A stretch of 64,000 bases of DNA from Candidatus Aminicenantota bacterium (GTDB taxonomy: Bacteria; Acidobacteriota; Aminicenantia; Aminicenantales; Saccharicenantaceae): positions 256,239 to 320,238 of the forward strand of contig JAGNLW010000001.1 in assembly GCA_017999365.1 (NCBI GenBank), read 5' to 3'. A program made the position numbers and the translations under genes. This document shows positions 42,873-54,231 of this stretch, piece by piece. The notes beneath the pieces were generated by a model. The model made no database searches and was not told the DNA's origin. It saw only the letters and a list, made by a program, of their open reading frames with translations. Position 1 is the stretch's first letter, and the number at the start of each line of letters is the position of its first letter.

Positions 42873-44747
42873 CTATTCGACCTCGTCGAGTTCGCGCATC
42901 CGAAACTCGAAGAGGGCCTTCTTGGCCTCGTGGTCCGCGGTCAGCTTCTCCAGCTCCTCGAGCAGGCCGTCAACTGCTTTTTTGGTCCGGTGCATCTCCT
43001 TGGACACTTCGACGACCCGGGCGCCCTGCCGGCCCTCGGAGGCCTTGACCAGCTCGCCGTTCAGGCGCTTGAGGCAGGCGTCGTGGGCCTCGATCTCCTT
43101 CTCCACGGCCGTCATCCGGGTCTCGAGGGGCCGCAGGGCCTTGGAGCGCTCGGCCACGATCTCGGAGCGCAGGCGGCGCATCTCCTTGGGCGTTCCCTTG
43201 GGGCGCGGGGAGGACGCCTCCAGCCGGGGCGGCGGCGACGCGGCCAGGGAGCCCTGGATGAGCTCGTCGCGCCAGCCGACCTTGTCGAGGAAGCGCTGGT
43301 AGCCGCCCTCGTAGACGACGACGTCGTCGTTGTCGAAGACGACCAACCGGTCGGCCAGGGCGTGGAGGAACATCTCGTTGTGGGTGACCATGACGACGGC
43401 GCCGTCGAAGGCGTCGATGGCCTCGAGCAGGGCGTCGTTGGACTCGATGTCGAGGTGGTTGGTCGGCTCGTCGAGCAGGAGCAGGTTGAGCGGCGTGGCG
43501 ATGAGCTTGCCCAGGAGGACCCGGCTCTTCTCCCCGCCCGACAGGACCTTGATCCGCTTGAGGGCGTCGTCGCCCTCGAACATCATGCCGCCGGCGATGA
43601 AGCGGGCCCGCTTGGGGTCCCCCTCGGGGTCGGCCGAGGCGATCTCCTCGAGGACGGTGTTGGACTCCGACAGGGTCGCGATGTGGGTCTGCTCGAAGTA
43701 GCCGGACGCCACCGACTGCGGCGCGTCGACCGTGCCCGATTGGGGCGCCAGGTCGCCGGCGATGAGCCGGAGCAGGGTCGTCTTGCCCCGGCCGTTGCGG
43801 CCGATGACGAAGACCCGGTCCTTGGCCCCGATGCTGATCGAGAACCGCCGGATGAGGGGCCGGTCGGGCGTGTAGCCGAAGGTCAGGTCGCGGACGTCGA
43901 GGGCGTACTTGTGGTAGCCCGGGGCCTCGGCGAACGAGAACTCGAGGGTCTTGACGGCCTCGAGCTTGTCGCGCTTTTCCATCTTCTCGAGCGACTTGAC
44001 CCGCGACTGGACGAGGCCGCCGAGCCGGGCCTTGGCCCGGAAGCGGGTGATGAACAGGTCCATCTCCTTCATCTTCCGCTCGTCGTTGATCCGGGTCTTC
44101 TCGTAGATCTCCTCTTCGGCGGCGATCTGCTCGTAGTACTTGCCCGTGTCGCCCTCGACCTTGCGGACCTTGCGGCGGTGGATGCCCAGGACGTGGGTGA
44201 CGACGTTGTCCATGAAGCTGCGGTCGTGGGTGATGAGCAGGAGCTCGCCGGGCCAACCGCCCAGGAAGCGCTCCAGCCAGCGGATGGAGGTGATGTCGAG
44301 GTAGTTGCTGGGCTCGTCGAGGAGGAGCATCTGGAAGTCGCCGACCAGGACCTTGGCCAGGTTCAGGCGGACCTGGTAGCCGCCGGAGAGCTCCGCGGGG
44401 CGCTTCTCGAGGTCGGCCGCCTCGAAGCCCAGGCCGGCCAGGACCTTCTCGACCCGCCAGATCTCATTGGGGGCGTCGGGGGGCAGGGCCTTGGCGCCTT
44501 CGGCCAGGACGGTCGGCTCGGTGAAGCGGATCCGCTGCTCGACGTAGCCGATGCGGTACTTGCGGGGCTTGGTGATGGTCCCGGCGTCGGGCTCCTCCTC
44601 CCCGGTGATCATGCGGAACAGGGTCGTCTTGCCGTGGCCGTTGCGGCCGACGACGCCGACGCGCTCCTTGCGGTTGACCTTGAAGCTGACGGAGTCGAAG
44701 AGCCCCTGTTTGCCGTAGCTCTTCGAAAGATTGTCGACGACGATCAT
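42873..44747 (-). CDS. ABC-F family ATPase
   Basis: 624 aa with two ABC domains and no membrane helix. The first domain has Walker A GRNGHGKT, signature LSGGYQ and Walker B LLLDEPSNYLD, the second has GRNGRGKT, LSGGEKS and LLLDEPTNHLD. The linker between them is charged and helical (about residues 210-260), as in ABC-F proteins, which act on the ribosome. A C-terminal coiled-coil extension (about 540-624) resembles that of Uup and YheS. Antibiotic-resistance versus housekeeping role cannot be decided. A TATAAT lies 32 nt upstream. Confidence 0.93.
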   Translation of the reverse strand: MIVVDNLSKSYGKQGLFDSVSFKVNRKERVGVVGRNGHGKTTLFRMITGEEEPDAGTITKPRKYRIGYVEQRIRFTEPTVLAEGAKALPPDAPNEIWRVEKVLAGLGFEAADLEKRPAELSGGYQVRLNLAKVLVGDFQMLLLDEPSNYLDITSIRWLERFLGGWPGELLLITHDRSFMDNVVTHVLGIHRRKVRKVEGDTGKYYEQIAAEEEIYEKTRINDERKMKEMDLFITRFRAKARLGGLVQSRVKSLEKMEKRDKLEAVKTLEFSFAEAPGYHKYALDVRDLTFGYTPDRPLIRRFSISIGAKDRVFVIGRNGRGKTTLLRLIAGDLAPQSGTVDAPQSVASGYFEQTHIATLSESNTVLEEIASADPEGDPKRARFIAGGMMFEGDDALKRIKVLSGGEKSRVLLGKLIATPLNLLLLDEPTNHLDIESNDALLEAIDAFDGAVVMVTHNEMFLHALADRLVVFDNDDVVVYEGGYQRFLDKVGWRDELIQGSLAASPPPRLEASSPRPKGTPKEMRRLRSEIVAERSKALRPLETRMTAVEKEIEAHDACLKRLNGELVKASEGRQGARVVEVSKEMHRTKKAVDGLLEELEKLTADHEAKKALFEFRMRELDEVE

Positions 44748-44779
44748 AGACCGGGACCTCGCGCGTTTTTCGGACGTCT

Positions 44780-44785
44780 ATTATA
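44780..44785 (-). promoter_or_regulatory. -10 box upstream of the ABC-F gene
   Basis: TATAAT on the minus strand, 32 nt before the ATG at 44747 and directly after the end of the gene at 44801-45226. No clear -35 is seen. Confidence 0.45.
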
Positions 44786-44800
44786 GCAGACGGAGGGGAA

Positions 44801-45226
44801 TTACTTCCGGGCCGGCTCCCCCGCCACGGTCTTGGTCTTGTGGGCCCCCTTGGTCACGTGGATCCGGAACCCGTCCTCGCCGGGGAGCCAGGCCTCCGAG
44901 AGGACGTAGACCGTGATGTACTCGGTGTAGGAGGGGGCGAAGTCGCCGACCTCGTCGAAGACGAGCTGGGGCCCGGCCGGCGGCGGCGACGGCGGGGCGA
45001 TCCGCTCCAGGACCGCGACCAGGGTCTCTTTGCCCGAGCCCTCGTGGCGCAGGAGGAGCCCGCCGTCGGCCGTCTTGGACACGGCGTAGGTCCCCGCGGC
45101 CAGGCTCTTGCCGGCCGCCTTGATCGGGAACGGGACCTTGAACGTCGCCTGGGCCAGGGCCGGGACGGCCGCGGCGCCGCAAAGGAGGGCTATAGCCCCG
45201 ATCGCCAGGATCCGTCGTCTGTTCAT
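44801..45226 (-). CDS. Secreted beta-rich protein of unknown function
   Basis: 141 aa from ATG 45226. Signal peptide (MNRRRILAIGAIALLCGAAAVPALAQ, cut near residue 26). The mature part begins ATFKVPFPIKAAGKSLAAG and has several beta strands (GTYAVSKTADGGLLLRHEGS, PQLVFDEVGDF, YTEYITVYVL). I recognise no family. It follows the Tat-exported aminotransferase by 14 bp on the same strand. Confidence 0.75.
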   Translation of the reverse strand: MNRRRILAIGAIALLCGAAAVPALAQATFKVPFPIKAAGKSLAAGTYAVSKTADGGLLLRHEGSGKETLVAVLERIAPPSPPPAGPQLVFDEVGDFAPSYTEYITVYVLSEAWLPGEDGFRIHVTKGAHKTKTVAGEPARK

Positions 45227-45240
45227 CGCGGGCCTCCTTG

Positions 45241-46608
45241 TCAGACGGTGACCTCGGCCGGGTAGGCCGGCACGGGCTCGGGCGCCTCGGGCACGCCGTT
45301 CTTGGCCGCGTCCAGCATGGCCTCGACGAAGGTGTCGATCTCCTCGAGGGTCGTGTAGACGTTCGGCGAGATGCGCAGGGCCTGGTAGTCGAAGACCGAG
45401 TTCGGGGGGGCCCCGCCGACGAGCGGGACGCAGATGATGCGATAGTTGTTGCGCAGGAAGGTGGCCAACTGGCGGACGTCGATGCCGTCGATGTTGACGG
45501 CCATGACGCCCCAGGCCTGGGGCGGCTCGCTGGTGTCGGTCAGGACCTTGATGCGGGGCTCGGCCTTGAGGGCGTTGACCCAGCGCATATTGAGGTAGCG
45601 CAGGCGGGCCGCCTTGCGCTCGGCCCCGATGGCCTGGTGGAAGGCCAGGGACTCGCCGAGCCCGGCCCGGATGGCCCAGGGGTGCGTGCCGATCGACTCG
45701 AACTTGCGGATGTCGTGGTCCTGCTGCTCGGGGGCGGCCTGCAGGGGCCAGAACCGGGGGATCATCTCCCGGCGGACGTACAGGCAGCCGTTGCCGAGGG
45801 GAGCCAGCAGCCATTTGTGGAGGCTGACGCCGTAGGCGTCGCATTCGAGGTCCCGCAGCTTGAACGGGAACTGCCCCAGGGCATGGGCGCCGTCGACGAT
45901 GGTCACGATGCCCTTGGAACGGGCCAGCCGCGACAGGCGCTTGACCGGGAAGAGCTGGGCCGTCAGGTTGGTGATGTGGGTGAAGTGGAAGACCTTGGTC
46001 TTGGGCGTGATGGCCTTCTCGAACATGTTGTACAGGAAGTCCTGGGTCGCCGGCACCGGGAACTGCAGCCGGGTGACCTTGATGCCCTCCCGGCGCATGC
46101 GCTGGTCCCAGGTCGTCAGCATGCGGGGGTAGTCCTGCTCGGTCGTGATGATCTCGTCGCCCGCTTCGAGGTCTAGGCCGTTCTGGACGATCTGGAGGGC
46201 TTCGCTGGCCCCGCGGGTCAAGGCCATCTCCTCGATGTCGCAGCCGAACTCGTTGGCCATGCGGCGCCGCAGGGTCTCGCTGTTGCCGGCCACCATGCCC
46301 TGGTAGTGGACGGGCAGCATGTTGATCATCTCCATGTAGCGGAAGACGGAGTCCAGGGCCACCCGCGGCATGGGGCAGGTGAAGCCGTTGTTGAGATTGA
46401 TGAGCTCGCGGTCGAGCTTGAAGGCCAGCTGGATCTCGCGCCAGTAGAACTCGTCCTTGGCCACGTCCTCGGGCGTCCGCCCGGCCATCGACTGGGAGGC
46501 CTCGTCGATGCGGGCCAGGCGCGACGGGTCGAAGACGACCGAAGCGGCCCCGAAAGCGCCGACCGTGCGCATGAACTCCCTCCGGTCCCAGGTTCCGCGT
46601 TTCTTCAT
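45241..46608 (-). CDS. Tat-exported class V aminotransferase
   Basis: 455 aa. The N-terminus MKKRGTWDRREFMRTVGAFGAASVVF is a twin-arginine signal (RREFMR), as expected for cofactor-loaded proteins exported folded. The PLP domain shows NNGFTCPMPRVALDS, ITTEQDYPRMLTTW, the Asp loop IVDGAHALGQFPF and the PLP-lysine segment SLHKWLLAPLGNG. Nearest relatives by pattern are isopenicillin-N-epimerase-like and cysteine desulfurase-like proteins. The role outside the cytoplasm is unknown. It lies 14 bp upstream of the secreted protein gene at 44801. Confidence 0.9.
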   Translation of the reverse strand: MKKRGTWDRREFMRTVGAFGAASVVFDPSRLARIDEASQSMAGRTPEDVAKDEFYWREIQLAFKLDRELINLNNGFTCPMPRVALDSVFRYMEMINMLPVHYQGMVAGNSETLRRRMANEFGCDIEEMALTRGASEALQIVQNGLDLEAGDEIITTEQDYPRMLTTWDQRMRREGIKVTRLQFPVPATQDFLYNMFEKAITPKTKVFHFTHITNLTAQLFPVKRLSRLARSKGIVTIVDGAHALGQFPFKLRDLECDAYGVSLHKWLLAPLGNGCLYVRREMIPRFWPLQAAPEQQDHDIRKFESIGTHPWAIRAGLGESLAFHQAIGAERKAARLRYLNMRWVNALKAEPRIKVLTDTSEPPQAWGVMAVNIDGIDVRQLATFLRNNYRIICVPLVGGAPPNSVFDYQALRISPNVYTTLEEIDTFVEAMLDAAKNGVPEAPEPVPAYPAEVTV

Positions 46609-46728
46609 GGGAACTCCTCTCGCGTGACGGATATGCGGCGCGCGGCGCCGCCCGGATTGTAGAACACCGCCGGCGGACAGGTCAAGGATTGCGGCCCGGC
46701 GCCGGTCCCCGGCGGCCGGACCCGGGGA

Positions 46729-48291
46729 TCAGTAGGTCTTCCGCGCCGGACCTTCGCCGTAAGTGATGATGTCCCCGAGCCCGACGGCGTCCCCCGGGCG
46801 CGGCTCGAGCAGGGTCAGCCGGAGCGTGTGCCGGCCGGCGGCCAAGCCGTAGCCCCAGGCGACCTCGAGCCGGCGGACGCGCTCGTCGACCGGCAGCGCG
46901 ATGACGACCGGTTCGCGGCCGTCGAGCCGGACCTCGACGCGGTGGACGTAAGGGTCTTCGCCCGGGCCGGCCATCTTCTCCGGGCCCCCCGTCAGGACGT
47001 ACCCGGTGCCCTCGAAGGCGATCTCGGCCGTCGTCTCGAGCCGCAGCCCGACCCGCCGGCGCTCGACGGGGTGCATCCCCGGGAAGCTCGTCTCGAGCCG
47101 GACCGGCTCGATCGGCCCGGACGGCAGGCGGACCGTCTCCCGGTCGACCTCTCCCCCGTTGCGGCGGACCATCTCCAGGGCCTGTTCGAAGCTCGTCTCG
47201 TAGACCTTCCCGAGGGACATCGAAGTGTAGGGGAAGGGCTCCGCTTCGATGGCCTTGACGGGGTTCCGCCAGACCGGCGGGATGCCGTCGTACCCCAGCA
47301 TCGTGCCCAGGACGCCGCCGGCGGAGGCGGGATTGCAATCGGAGTCCTGGCCGCAGCGGGCGGCGATCTGCAGGGTCCGGCCGAAGTCGCCGCCGCCGTA
47401 GAGCAGGCCGATGACGATGTAGGCGCCGTTGACCCGGGCGTCGATGTTGCCGGGATGGAAGACGAAGTCCGGACAGCCGACGTCCTCGGCCCACTTCCGT
47501 TCCACCTCGAACCAGGCCTTCTTCCAGTCGGCCGGGTCGGCCTCGTGGCAGGCGACGACGTCGCGGACGCAGCGGGCGAAGGACGAGCCCTCGGGCAGGA
47601 CCTCGAGGGCCTTCCGGACGACGTATCCGACGTCGTCGCTGACGAAGGCCAGGCTGTACAGGGCCGCCACGTAGACGCCGCCGTACCAGCCGTCGCCGTA
47701 GTTCATGATGTGGCCGACGCGGTCGCAGACCTCGGCCCCGGCGTTGACCATCCCGGGGCTCATGAGCCCGGCGAAGTCGGCCTCGATCTGGAAGTCGATG
47801 TCGTCGGCGTGGGGCGAGTTCGTCCAGTGGCCCGAGTCGGGCGGCAGCAGGCCGTTGAGGATGTTGTAACGGGCGGCCTGGTTGGCGTGCCAGAGGGGGT
47901 AGGGGGCCCGGGCGAAGGCCAGGGCGTGGCTGGCCGCCGGCGCGTCGATGCCCTCCCGGGCCATGACCTCGACGAAGGTCAGGTCCATGTAGACGTCGTC
48001 GTAGAGGCCGGGCGAGCGGGCGAAGCGCTGGGCGACCAGGCCCTCGCTCCAGGGGATGGGCTGATAGTCCGGGATCATCGCGCCCGGGAACCGGAACTCG
48101 GTCGGACCGCCGAAGGTGCACCCGACGACCTGGCCGGCCCAGCCGCCCTTGATCTTGTCGAACAGGGCGGCCCGGGAGAGCTCGGTCCGGGGCGCTCCGG
48201 GACCGCCGGCCGCGGCGGGCCGCCGGCACGCGGCCGCCGAGGCGGCCGCGGCCAGGGCCAGGACGAGGACCGCCGCCCGCCGGGCGTTCAT
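46729..48291 (-). CDS. Exported ADP-ribosylglycohydrolase-like protein with a C-terminal beta domain
   Basis: 520 aa. The N-terminal signal ends AAAC (Cys22), a lipoprotein cleavage site. The ADP-ribosylglycohydrolase (DraG/ARH) fold is visible: FDKIKGGWAGQVVGCTFGGPTEF, the DDxYxD metal motif in GLYDDVYMDLTFVEV (D98, D99), and RCGQDSDCNPASAGGVLGTMLG (D316, D318). Residues about 390-520 are a beta sandwich (RLPSGPIEPVRLETSFPG...RLDGREPVVIALPV) that may bind sugar or act as a spacer. The start overlaps the S46 peptidase stop by 4 nt. Whether it removes ADP-ribose or splits other glycosides is unknown. Confidence 0.85.
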   Translation of the reverse strand: MNARRAAVLVLALAAAASAAACRRPAAAGGPGAPRTELSRAALFDKIKGGWAGQVVGCTFGGPTEFRFPGAMIPDYQPIPWSEGLVAQRFARSPGLYDDVYMDLTFVEVMAREGIDAPAASHALAFARAPYPLWHANQAARYNILNGLLPPDSGHWTNSPHADDIDFQIEADFAGLMSPGMVNAGAEVCDRVGHIMNYGDGWYGGVYVAALYSLAFVSDDVGYVVRKALEVLPEGSSFARCVRDVVACHEADPADWKKAWFEVERKWAEDVGCPDFVFHPGNIDARVNGAYIVIGLLYGGGDFGRTLQIAARCGQDSDCNPASAGGVLGTMLGYDGIPPVWRNPVKAIEAEPFPYTSMSLGKVYETSFEQALEMVRRNGGEVDRETVRLPSGPIEPVRLETSFPGMHPVERRRVGLRLETTAEIAFEGTGYVLTGGPEKMAGPGEDPYVHRVEVRLDGREPVVIALPVDERVRRLEVAWGYGLAAGRHTLRLTLLEPRPGDAVGLGDIITYGEGPARKTY

Positions 48292-50447
48292 TTGGCCGGG
48301 AGCCCCATCTCCGCGACGATGTGCGAGGCGCCCGAGAACTTCTCGGTCACCCAGAGGACGTAGCGGATGTCGACGCTGATCGAGCGCTGCAGCTCCGGGA
48401 TGACGTAGTAGTCGCCGATGACACTCTCGTAGGTCATGTCGAAGATGATGCCGATCTGCTCGCCCTTGGCGTTGAGAGTCGGCGAGCCGGAGTTGCCGCC
48501 GGTGACGTTGGTCGTGTTGAGGAAGCAGGCCGGGACGTCGCCGAGACCGGCGTCCGCGTAGGGACCGAAGTCCTTGGCCCGCCAGAGGTCCTTGACCTTG
48601 GCCGGGACGCGGAACGGGAACTCGCCCGTCTCCTTCTCCAGGACCCCCTTGATCGTCGTCTGCGGCAGGTAGGCGACGGCGTCGCGCGGCCGGTAGCCCA
48701 TGACCGGGCCGTAGGTGAAGCGGATGGTGCCGTTGGCGTCGGGCGCGTAAGCGCCCTTCTTCATCTCCAGGATGGCCGCCTCGTAGGTCTTCTTGAGGTC
48801 GGCCCCTTCCCGGCCCAGGCCCTTGCTGTCCTCGCGGGCGACCTTGAGCTCGCGCTCCATGTCGGCGGCCAGCTTGAGGAAGGGATCGTCGACCGCGGCC
48901 AGGGCCGCCGGCTTGAGGCCGAGGAGCTCGAGCCGCCGGGCCGGGTCCTTCAGGACGGTCTTGTCGTACATCGCGTCGACACGGGCGGCCACGTCGGCCC
49001 CGCTCCCCGCGATCAGGCCCTTGAGAGAGGCCGGCCAAGCGGCCTCCTCGGGATGGGCGGCCTTGAGCCGCATGAGGGTCCACTTCAGGAGCTCCCGGTC
49101 CGTGGCGAAGGCGTAGCCCCGCTCGGCCAGCTGGATGCCCTGCTTGATCCGGGGCAGGTTGCGCTCCTGATAGGCCATCTCCCGGTCCTTCTCGGGCTTC
49201 TGGAGCTCGGGCACGGCCCGGACGATGGCGTAGGCCTGGTTGAGGACGGTCGAGCCGCCGAGGACGCCGTTGAGGAGCTCGGTCCGGGCCCCGAAGGCCT
49301 TCTGGCGGTCCAGGAAGGCCTCGAGGGCGGCCGGCGCGGCGCCGTACTTGGCGGTCCGGGCCGGGTCGGCGGCGATCCAATCGAGGAGCTCCTGTTCCTG
49401 GACGGCCTTCTTGTCGACAAGGCCGTATTTCACGAAGCCCTCGAGCTTGCCCTGCCGGTTCTTCAGACCGTTGTAGAGGCCCTTGACCAGGCCGGCGTAG
49501 CGGATCTCGACCTCCTTGTCGGCCTTGCCGGCGGCCTCGTAGAAGGCGATCAGGTCCTGGGTGTCCTTGATCCGGGCGGCCATGTTCTCCTGGTCGGCCT
49601 TGAGCTCGGCCAGGGCATAATTGCGGTAGGTCCGGCCGGGATAGCCCATGACGAAGGTGAAGTCACCTTCCTTGAAACCGTCGAGCGCGACCTTGAGCCA
49701 AACTTTGGGCTTGTAGGGGACGTTGGACGGGCTGAAGTCGGCCGCCGTGCCGTCGGGCGCGACGTAGGCCCGGAGGAATGAGAAATCGCAGGTGTGGCGC
49801 GGCCACATCCAGTTGTCGGTCTCGCCGCCGAAGTTGCCGAGGTCCTGGGGCGGGGCGTAGACGAGGCGGACGTCGCGGATCTGCTTGAAGGTGAACAGGT
49901 AGTAGGCGTTGCCGCTGTACATCGAGGCCAGCGTGCAGCGCACGTCGGGGCCGGCCTTCTCACCCGCGGCGACCAGGGCCTTGGAGGCCTTGTCGAAGGC
50001 GTCGTAGCGCTGGCGCGGGGTCATCTTGGGCTTGAAATAGGCTTCCACCTTGGCCGTGACGTCCTCGTAGCCGAGCAGGACGCCGACCGTGTAGCCCTGG
50101 GCCGGGATCTCGTCGGCCCGGGTCCGGGCCAGGAAGCCGTCCGTGATGTAGTCGCGGTCCTTGCTCGAGGCGCGCTGGATGGCGCCGTAGGCGACGTGGT
50201 GGTTGGTCAGGACGAGCCCTTCGGGGCTGACGAACTCGCCCGTGCCGCCGCCGAGGTTGACCACGGCGCTCATCAGGCCGGTGCCGTCCGTCTTATAGAG
50301 GTTGCCGGGATCCATCCGGAGCCCGAGGGCCTTGAGATCGAGGGCCTTCATCTGGTGCGGCATCCACATGCCGTCGTCGGCGCCGGCCGTGAGGGCCAGG
50401 ACGAGGGCCAGGGCCGCCAGGGCCATCGTTCGGGTCAGCTTGTTCAT
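48288..50447 (-). CDS. S46 family dipeptidyl-peptidase (DPP7/DPP11 type)
   Basis: 719 aa, full family size, with a signal peptide of about 23 residues (ALTAGADD). It removes dipeptides from the N-terminus of peptides in the periplasm. The trypsin-like triad is visible as TNHHVAYG (His83/His84), DNWMWPRHTCDF (Asp) and TGGNSGSP (Ser). The helical domain typical of S46 lies between. The residue that separates DPP7 (Gly) from DPP11 (Arg) appears to be Met in FDMTYE; this alignment is from memory. Cotranscribed with the ADP-ribosylglycohydrolase-like gene. Confidence 0.94.
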   Translation of the reverse strand: MNKLTRTMALAALALVLALTAGADDGMWMPHQMKALDLKALGLRMDPGNLYKTDGTGLMSAVVNLGGGTGEFVSPEGLVLTNHHVAYGAIQRASSKDRDYITDGFLARTRADEIPAQGYTVGVLLGYEDVTAKVEAYFKPKMTPRQRYDAFDKASKALVAAGEKAGPDVRCTLASMYSGNAYYLFTFKQIRDVRLVYAPPQDLGNFGGETDNWMWPRHTCDFSFLRAYVAPDGTAADFSPSNVPYKPKVWLKVALDGFKEGDFTFVMGYPGRTYRNYALAELKADQENMAARIKDTQDLIAFYEAAGKADKEVEIRYAGLVKGLYNGLKNRQGKLEGFVKYGLVDKKAVQEQELLDWIAADPARTAKYGAAPAALEAFLDRQKAFGARTELLNGVLGGSTVLNQAYAIVRAVPELQKPEKDREMAYQERNLPRIKQGIQLAERGYAFATDRELLKWTLMRLKAAHPEEAAWPASLKGLIAGSGADVAARVDAMYDKTVLKDPARRLELLGLKPAALAAVDDPFLKLAADMERELKVAREDSKGLGREGADLKKTYEAAILEMKKGAYAPDANGTIRFTYGPVMGYRPRDAVAYLPQTTIKGVLEKETGEFPFRVPAKVKDLWRAKDFGPYADAGLGDVPACFLNTTNVTGGNSGSPTLNAKGEQIGIIFDMTYESVIGDYYVIPELQRSISVDIRYVLWVTEKFSGASHIVAEMGLPAK

Positions 50448-50477
50448 GGGACCTCCTCGGTGTTCTTGGTCGTGATA

Positions 50478-53180
<2,703 letters not shown>

Positions 53181-53263
53181 CGTCCATACCTCCGGTAGGA
53201 TCGGAAAAGCGAGGCAGTATTATACCCTTTCCCGGCGGGCCGGGACAGAGGGACGGGCGGGGC

Positions 53264-53650
53264 TTACTGCTTTTTCTTGGCCGTCCAGGGGAAGGCGCCG
53301 AAGTCGCCGGCCTGGACCTCGCCGGTCATCGCGTCGCCCTCGACCTTGCCTTTATAGGTCAGCGCCATATCGCCCTGGGGGCCGCTGATGAGCACGGTCC
53401 ACTCGATGTCCTGGCCCTTGACCGTGCCTTCGCCCGTGATCTCCATGCCCATCACGGTCGACGAGAACTTGATCTTGTCGCCGTCCTGGACGAAGGTCGC
53501 GTCGGCGGGCATGTCGCCCTGCGGGGTCTGTGTCGTCATCTCCCAGACGCCGGCCACGTTGGCGGGCTTGGCCGCGGGAGCGTCCTGGGCGGCCAGGCTC
53601 CCGATCGCGGCCAGGGCGAGAAGGGCCATCAGCGGGAAGCGGAAGCGCAT
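53264..53650 (-). CDS. Secreted lipocalin-like protein
   Basis: 128 aa with a signal peptide (MRFRFPLMALLALAAIGSLAAQ). The mature part reads NVAGVWEMTTQTPQGDMPADATFVQDGDKIKF and continues as a series of short beta strands with Gly turns, the layout of small lipocalin-like or 'NVAGxW' proteins. Ligand and role are unknown. AAAGGAGA precedes the ATG. It is separate from the P-type ATPase by 83 bp. Confidence 0.85.
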   Translation of the reverse strand: MRFRFPLMALLALAAIGSLAAQDAPAAKPANVAGVWEMTTQTPQGDMPADATFVQDGDKIKFSSTVMGMEITGEGTVKGQDIEWTVLISGPQGDMALTYKGKVEGDAMTGEVQAGDFGAFPWTAKKKQ

Positions 53651-53749
53651 GTCGGTCTCCTTTCCGGTTTCATCGGCCCCTTCTATTTACATCAGGTCCC
53701 CTCCGCCGTCAATACGCGCCCGGCCCTTCCCTTTCGCCGGGGAACCGTG

Positions 53750-53755
53750 TATAAT
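53750..53755 (+). promoter_or_regulatory. -10 box of tRNA-Pro(CGG)
   Basis: A perfect TATAAT lies 11 nt before the mature 5' end of the tRNA. The -35 region is weak. Confidence 0.6.
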
Positions 53756-53766
53756 TGGGCTCACGT

Positions 53767-53841
53767 CGGGGAGTAGCGCAGCCTGGCTAGCGCACAGCGT
53801 TCGGGACGCTGGGGTCGTGGGTTCAAATCCCACCTCCCCGA
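53767..53841 (+). tRNA. tRNA-Pro (anticodon CGG)
   Basis: The acceptor stem is CGGGGAG with CTCCCCG, the anticodon stem CAGCG/CGCTG holds loop TTCGGGA (anticodon CGG) and the T arm GTGGG-TTCAAAT-CCCAC follows. The discriminator is A at 53841. CCA is not encoded. It reads CCG, complementing tRNA-Pro(GGG) at 33693. A cupin gene starts 18 nt downstream. Confidence 0.96.
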
Positions 53842-53859
53842 TATTTCATCTCTCGGCCC

Positions 53860-54219
53860 ATGATCATCAAATCGCTTCCCGCCATCGCGGGCTTCCGTGC
53901 GGGCGACGGCTCTTTCCTCAAAGAGCTGCTGCACCCGTCCAAGGAGCCCCTGTCCCTCGGCTTCAGCCTGGCCCGGGCCGAGGTCCGGGCCGGCCAGCGG
54001 ACCCTCCCCCACCGCCTCGAGCAGGCCGAGGTCTACTACATCCTCGAAGGGCGCGGCCGGATGCGCATCGGCGACGAGAGCGCCGAGGTCGGGCCCGGCC
54101 AGGCCGTCTACATCCCGCCGCGGGCCGTCCAGTCCATCGAGGCCGTGGGGCCCGGCGATCTCTCGTTCCTGTGCCTCGTTGATCCGGCCTGGACGGCCGA
54201 AGGCGAAGAGATCCTCTGA
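53860..54219 (+). CDS. Single-domain cupin protein
   Basis: 119 aa from ATG 53860. Cupin motif 1 is TLPHRLEQAEVYYILEGRGRMRIGD (H at 53, E at 57) and motif 2 is PGQAVYIPPRAVQSIEAVG, which lacks the usual second His. The first motif suggests a metal site; the function is not clear. There is no Shine-Dalgarno sequence, and it starts 18 nt after the tRNA-Pro 3' end, so it is likely cotranscribed with the tRNA. The MFS gene follows after 12 bp. Confidence 0.85.
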   Translation: MIIKSLPAIAGFRAGDGSFLKELLHPSKEPLSLGFSLARAEVRAGQRTLPHRLEQAEVYYILEGRGRMRIGDESAEVGPGQAVYIPPRAVQSIEAVGPGDLSFLCLVDPAWTAEGEEIL

Positions 54220-54231
54220 AGAACGGGACCC

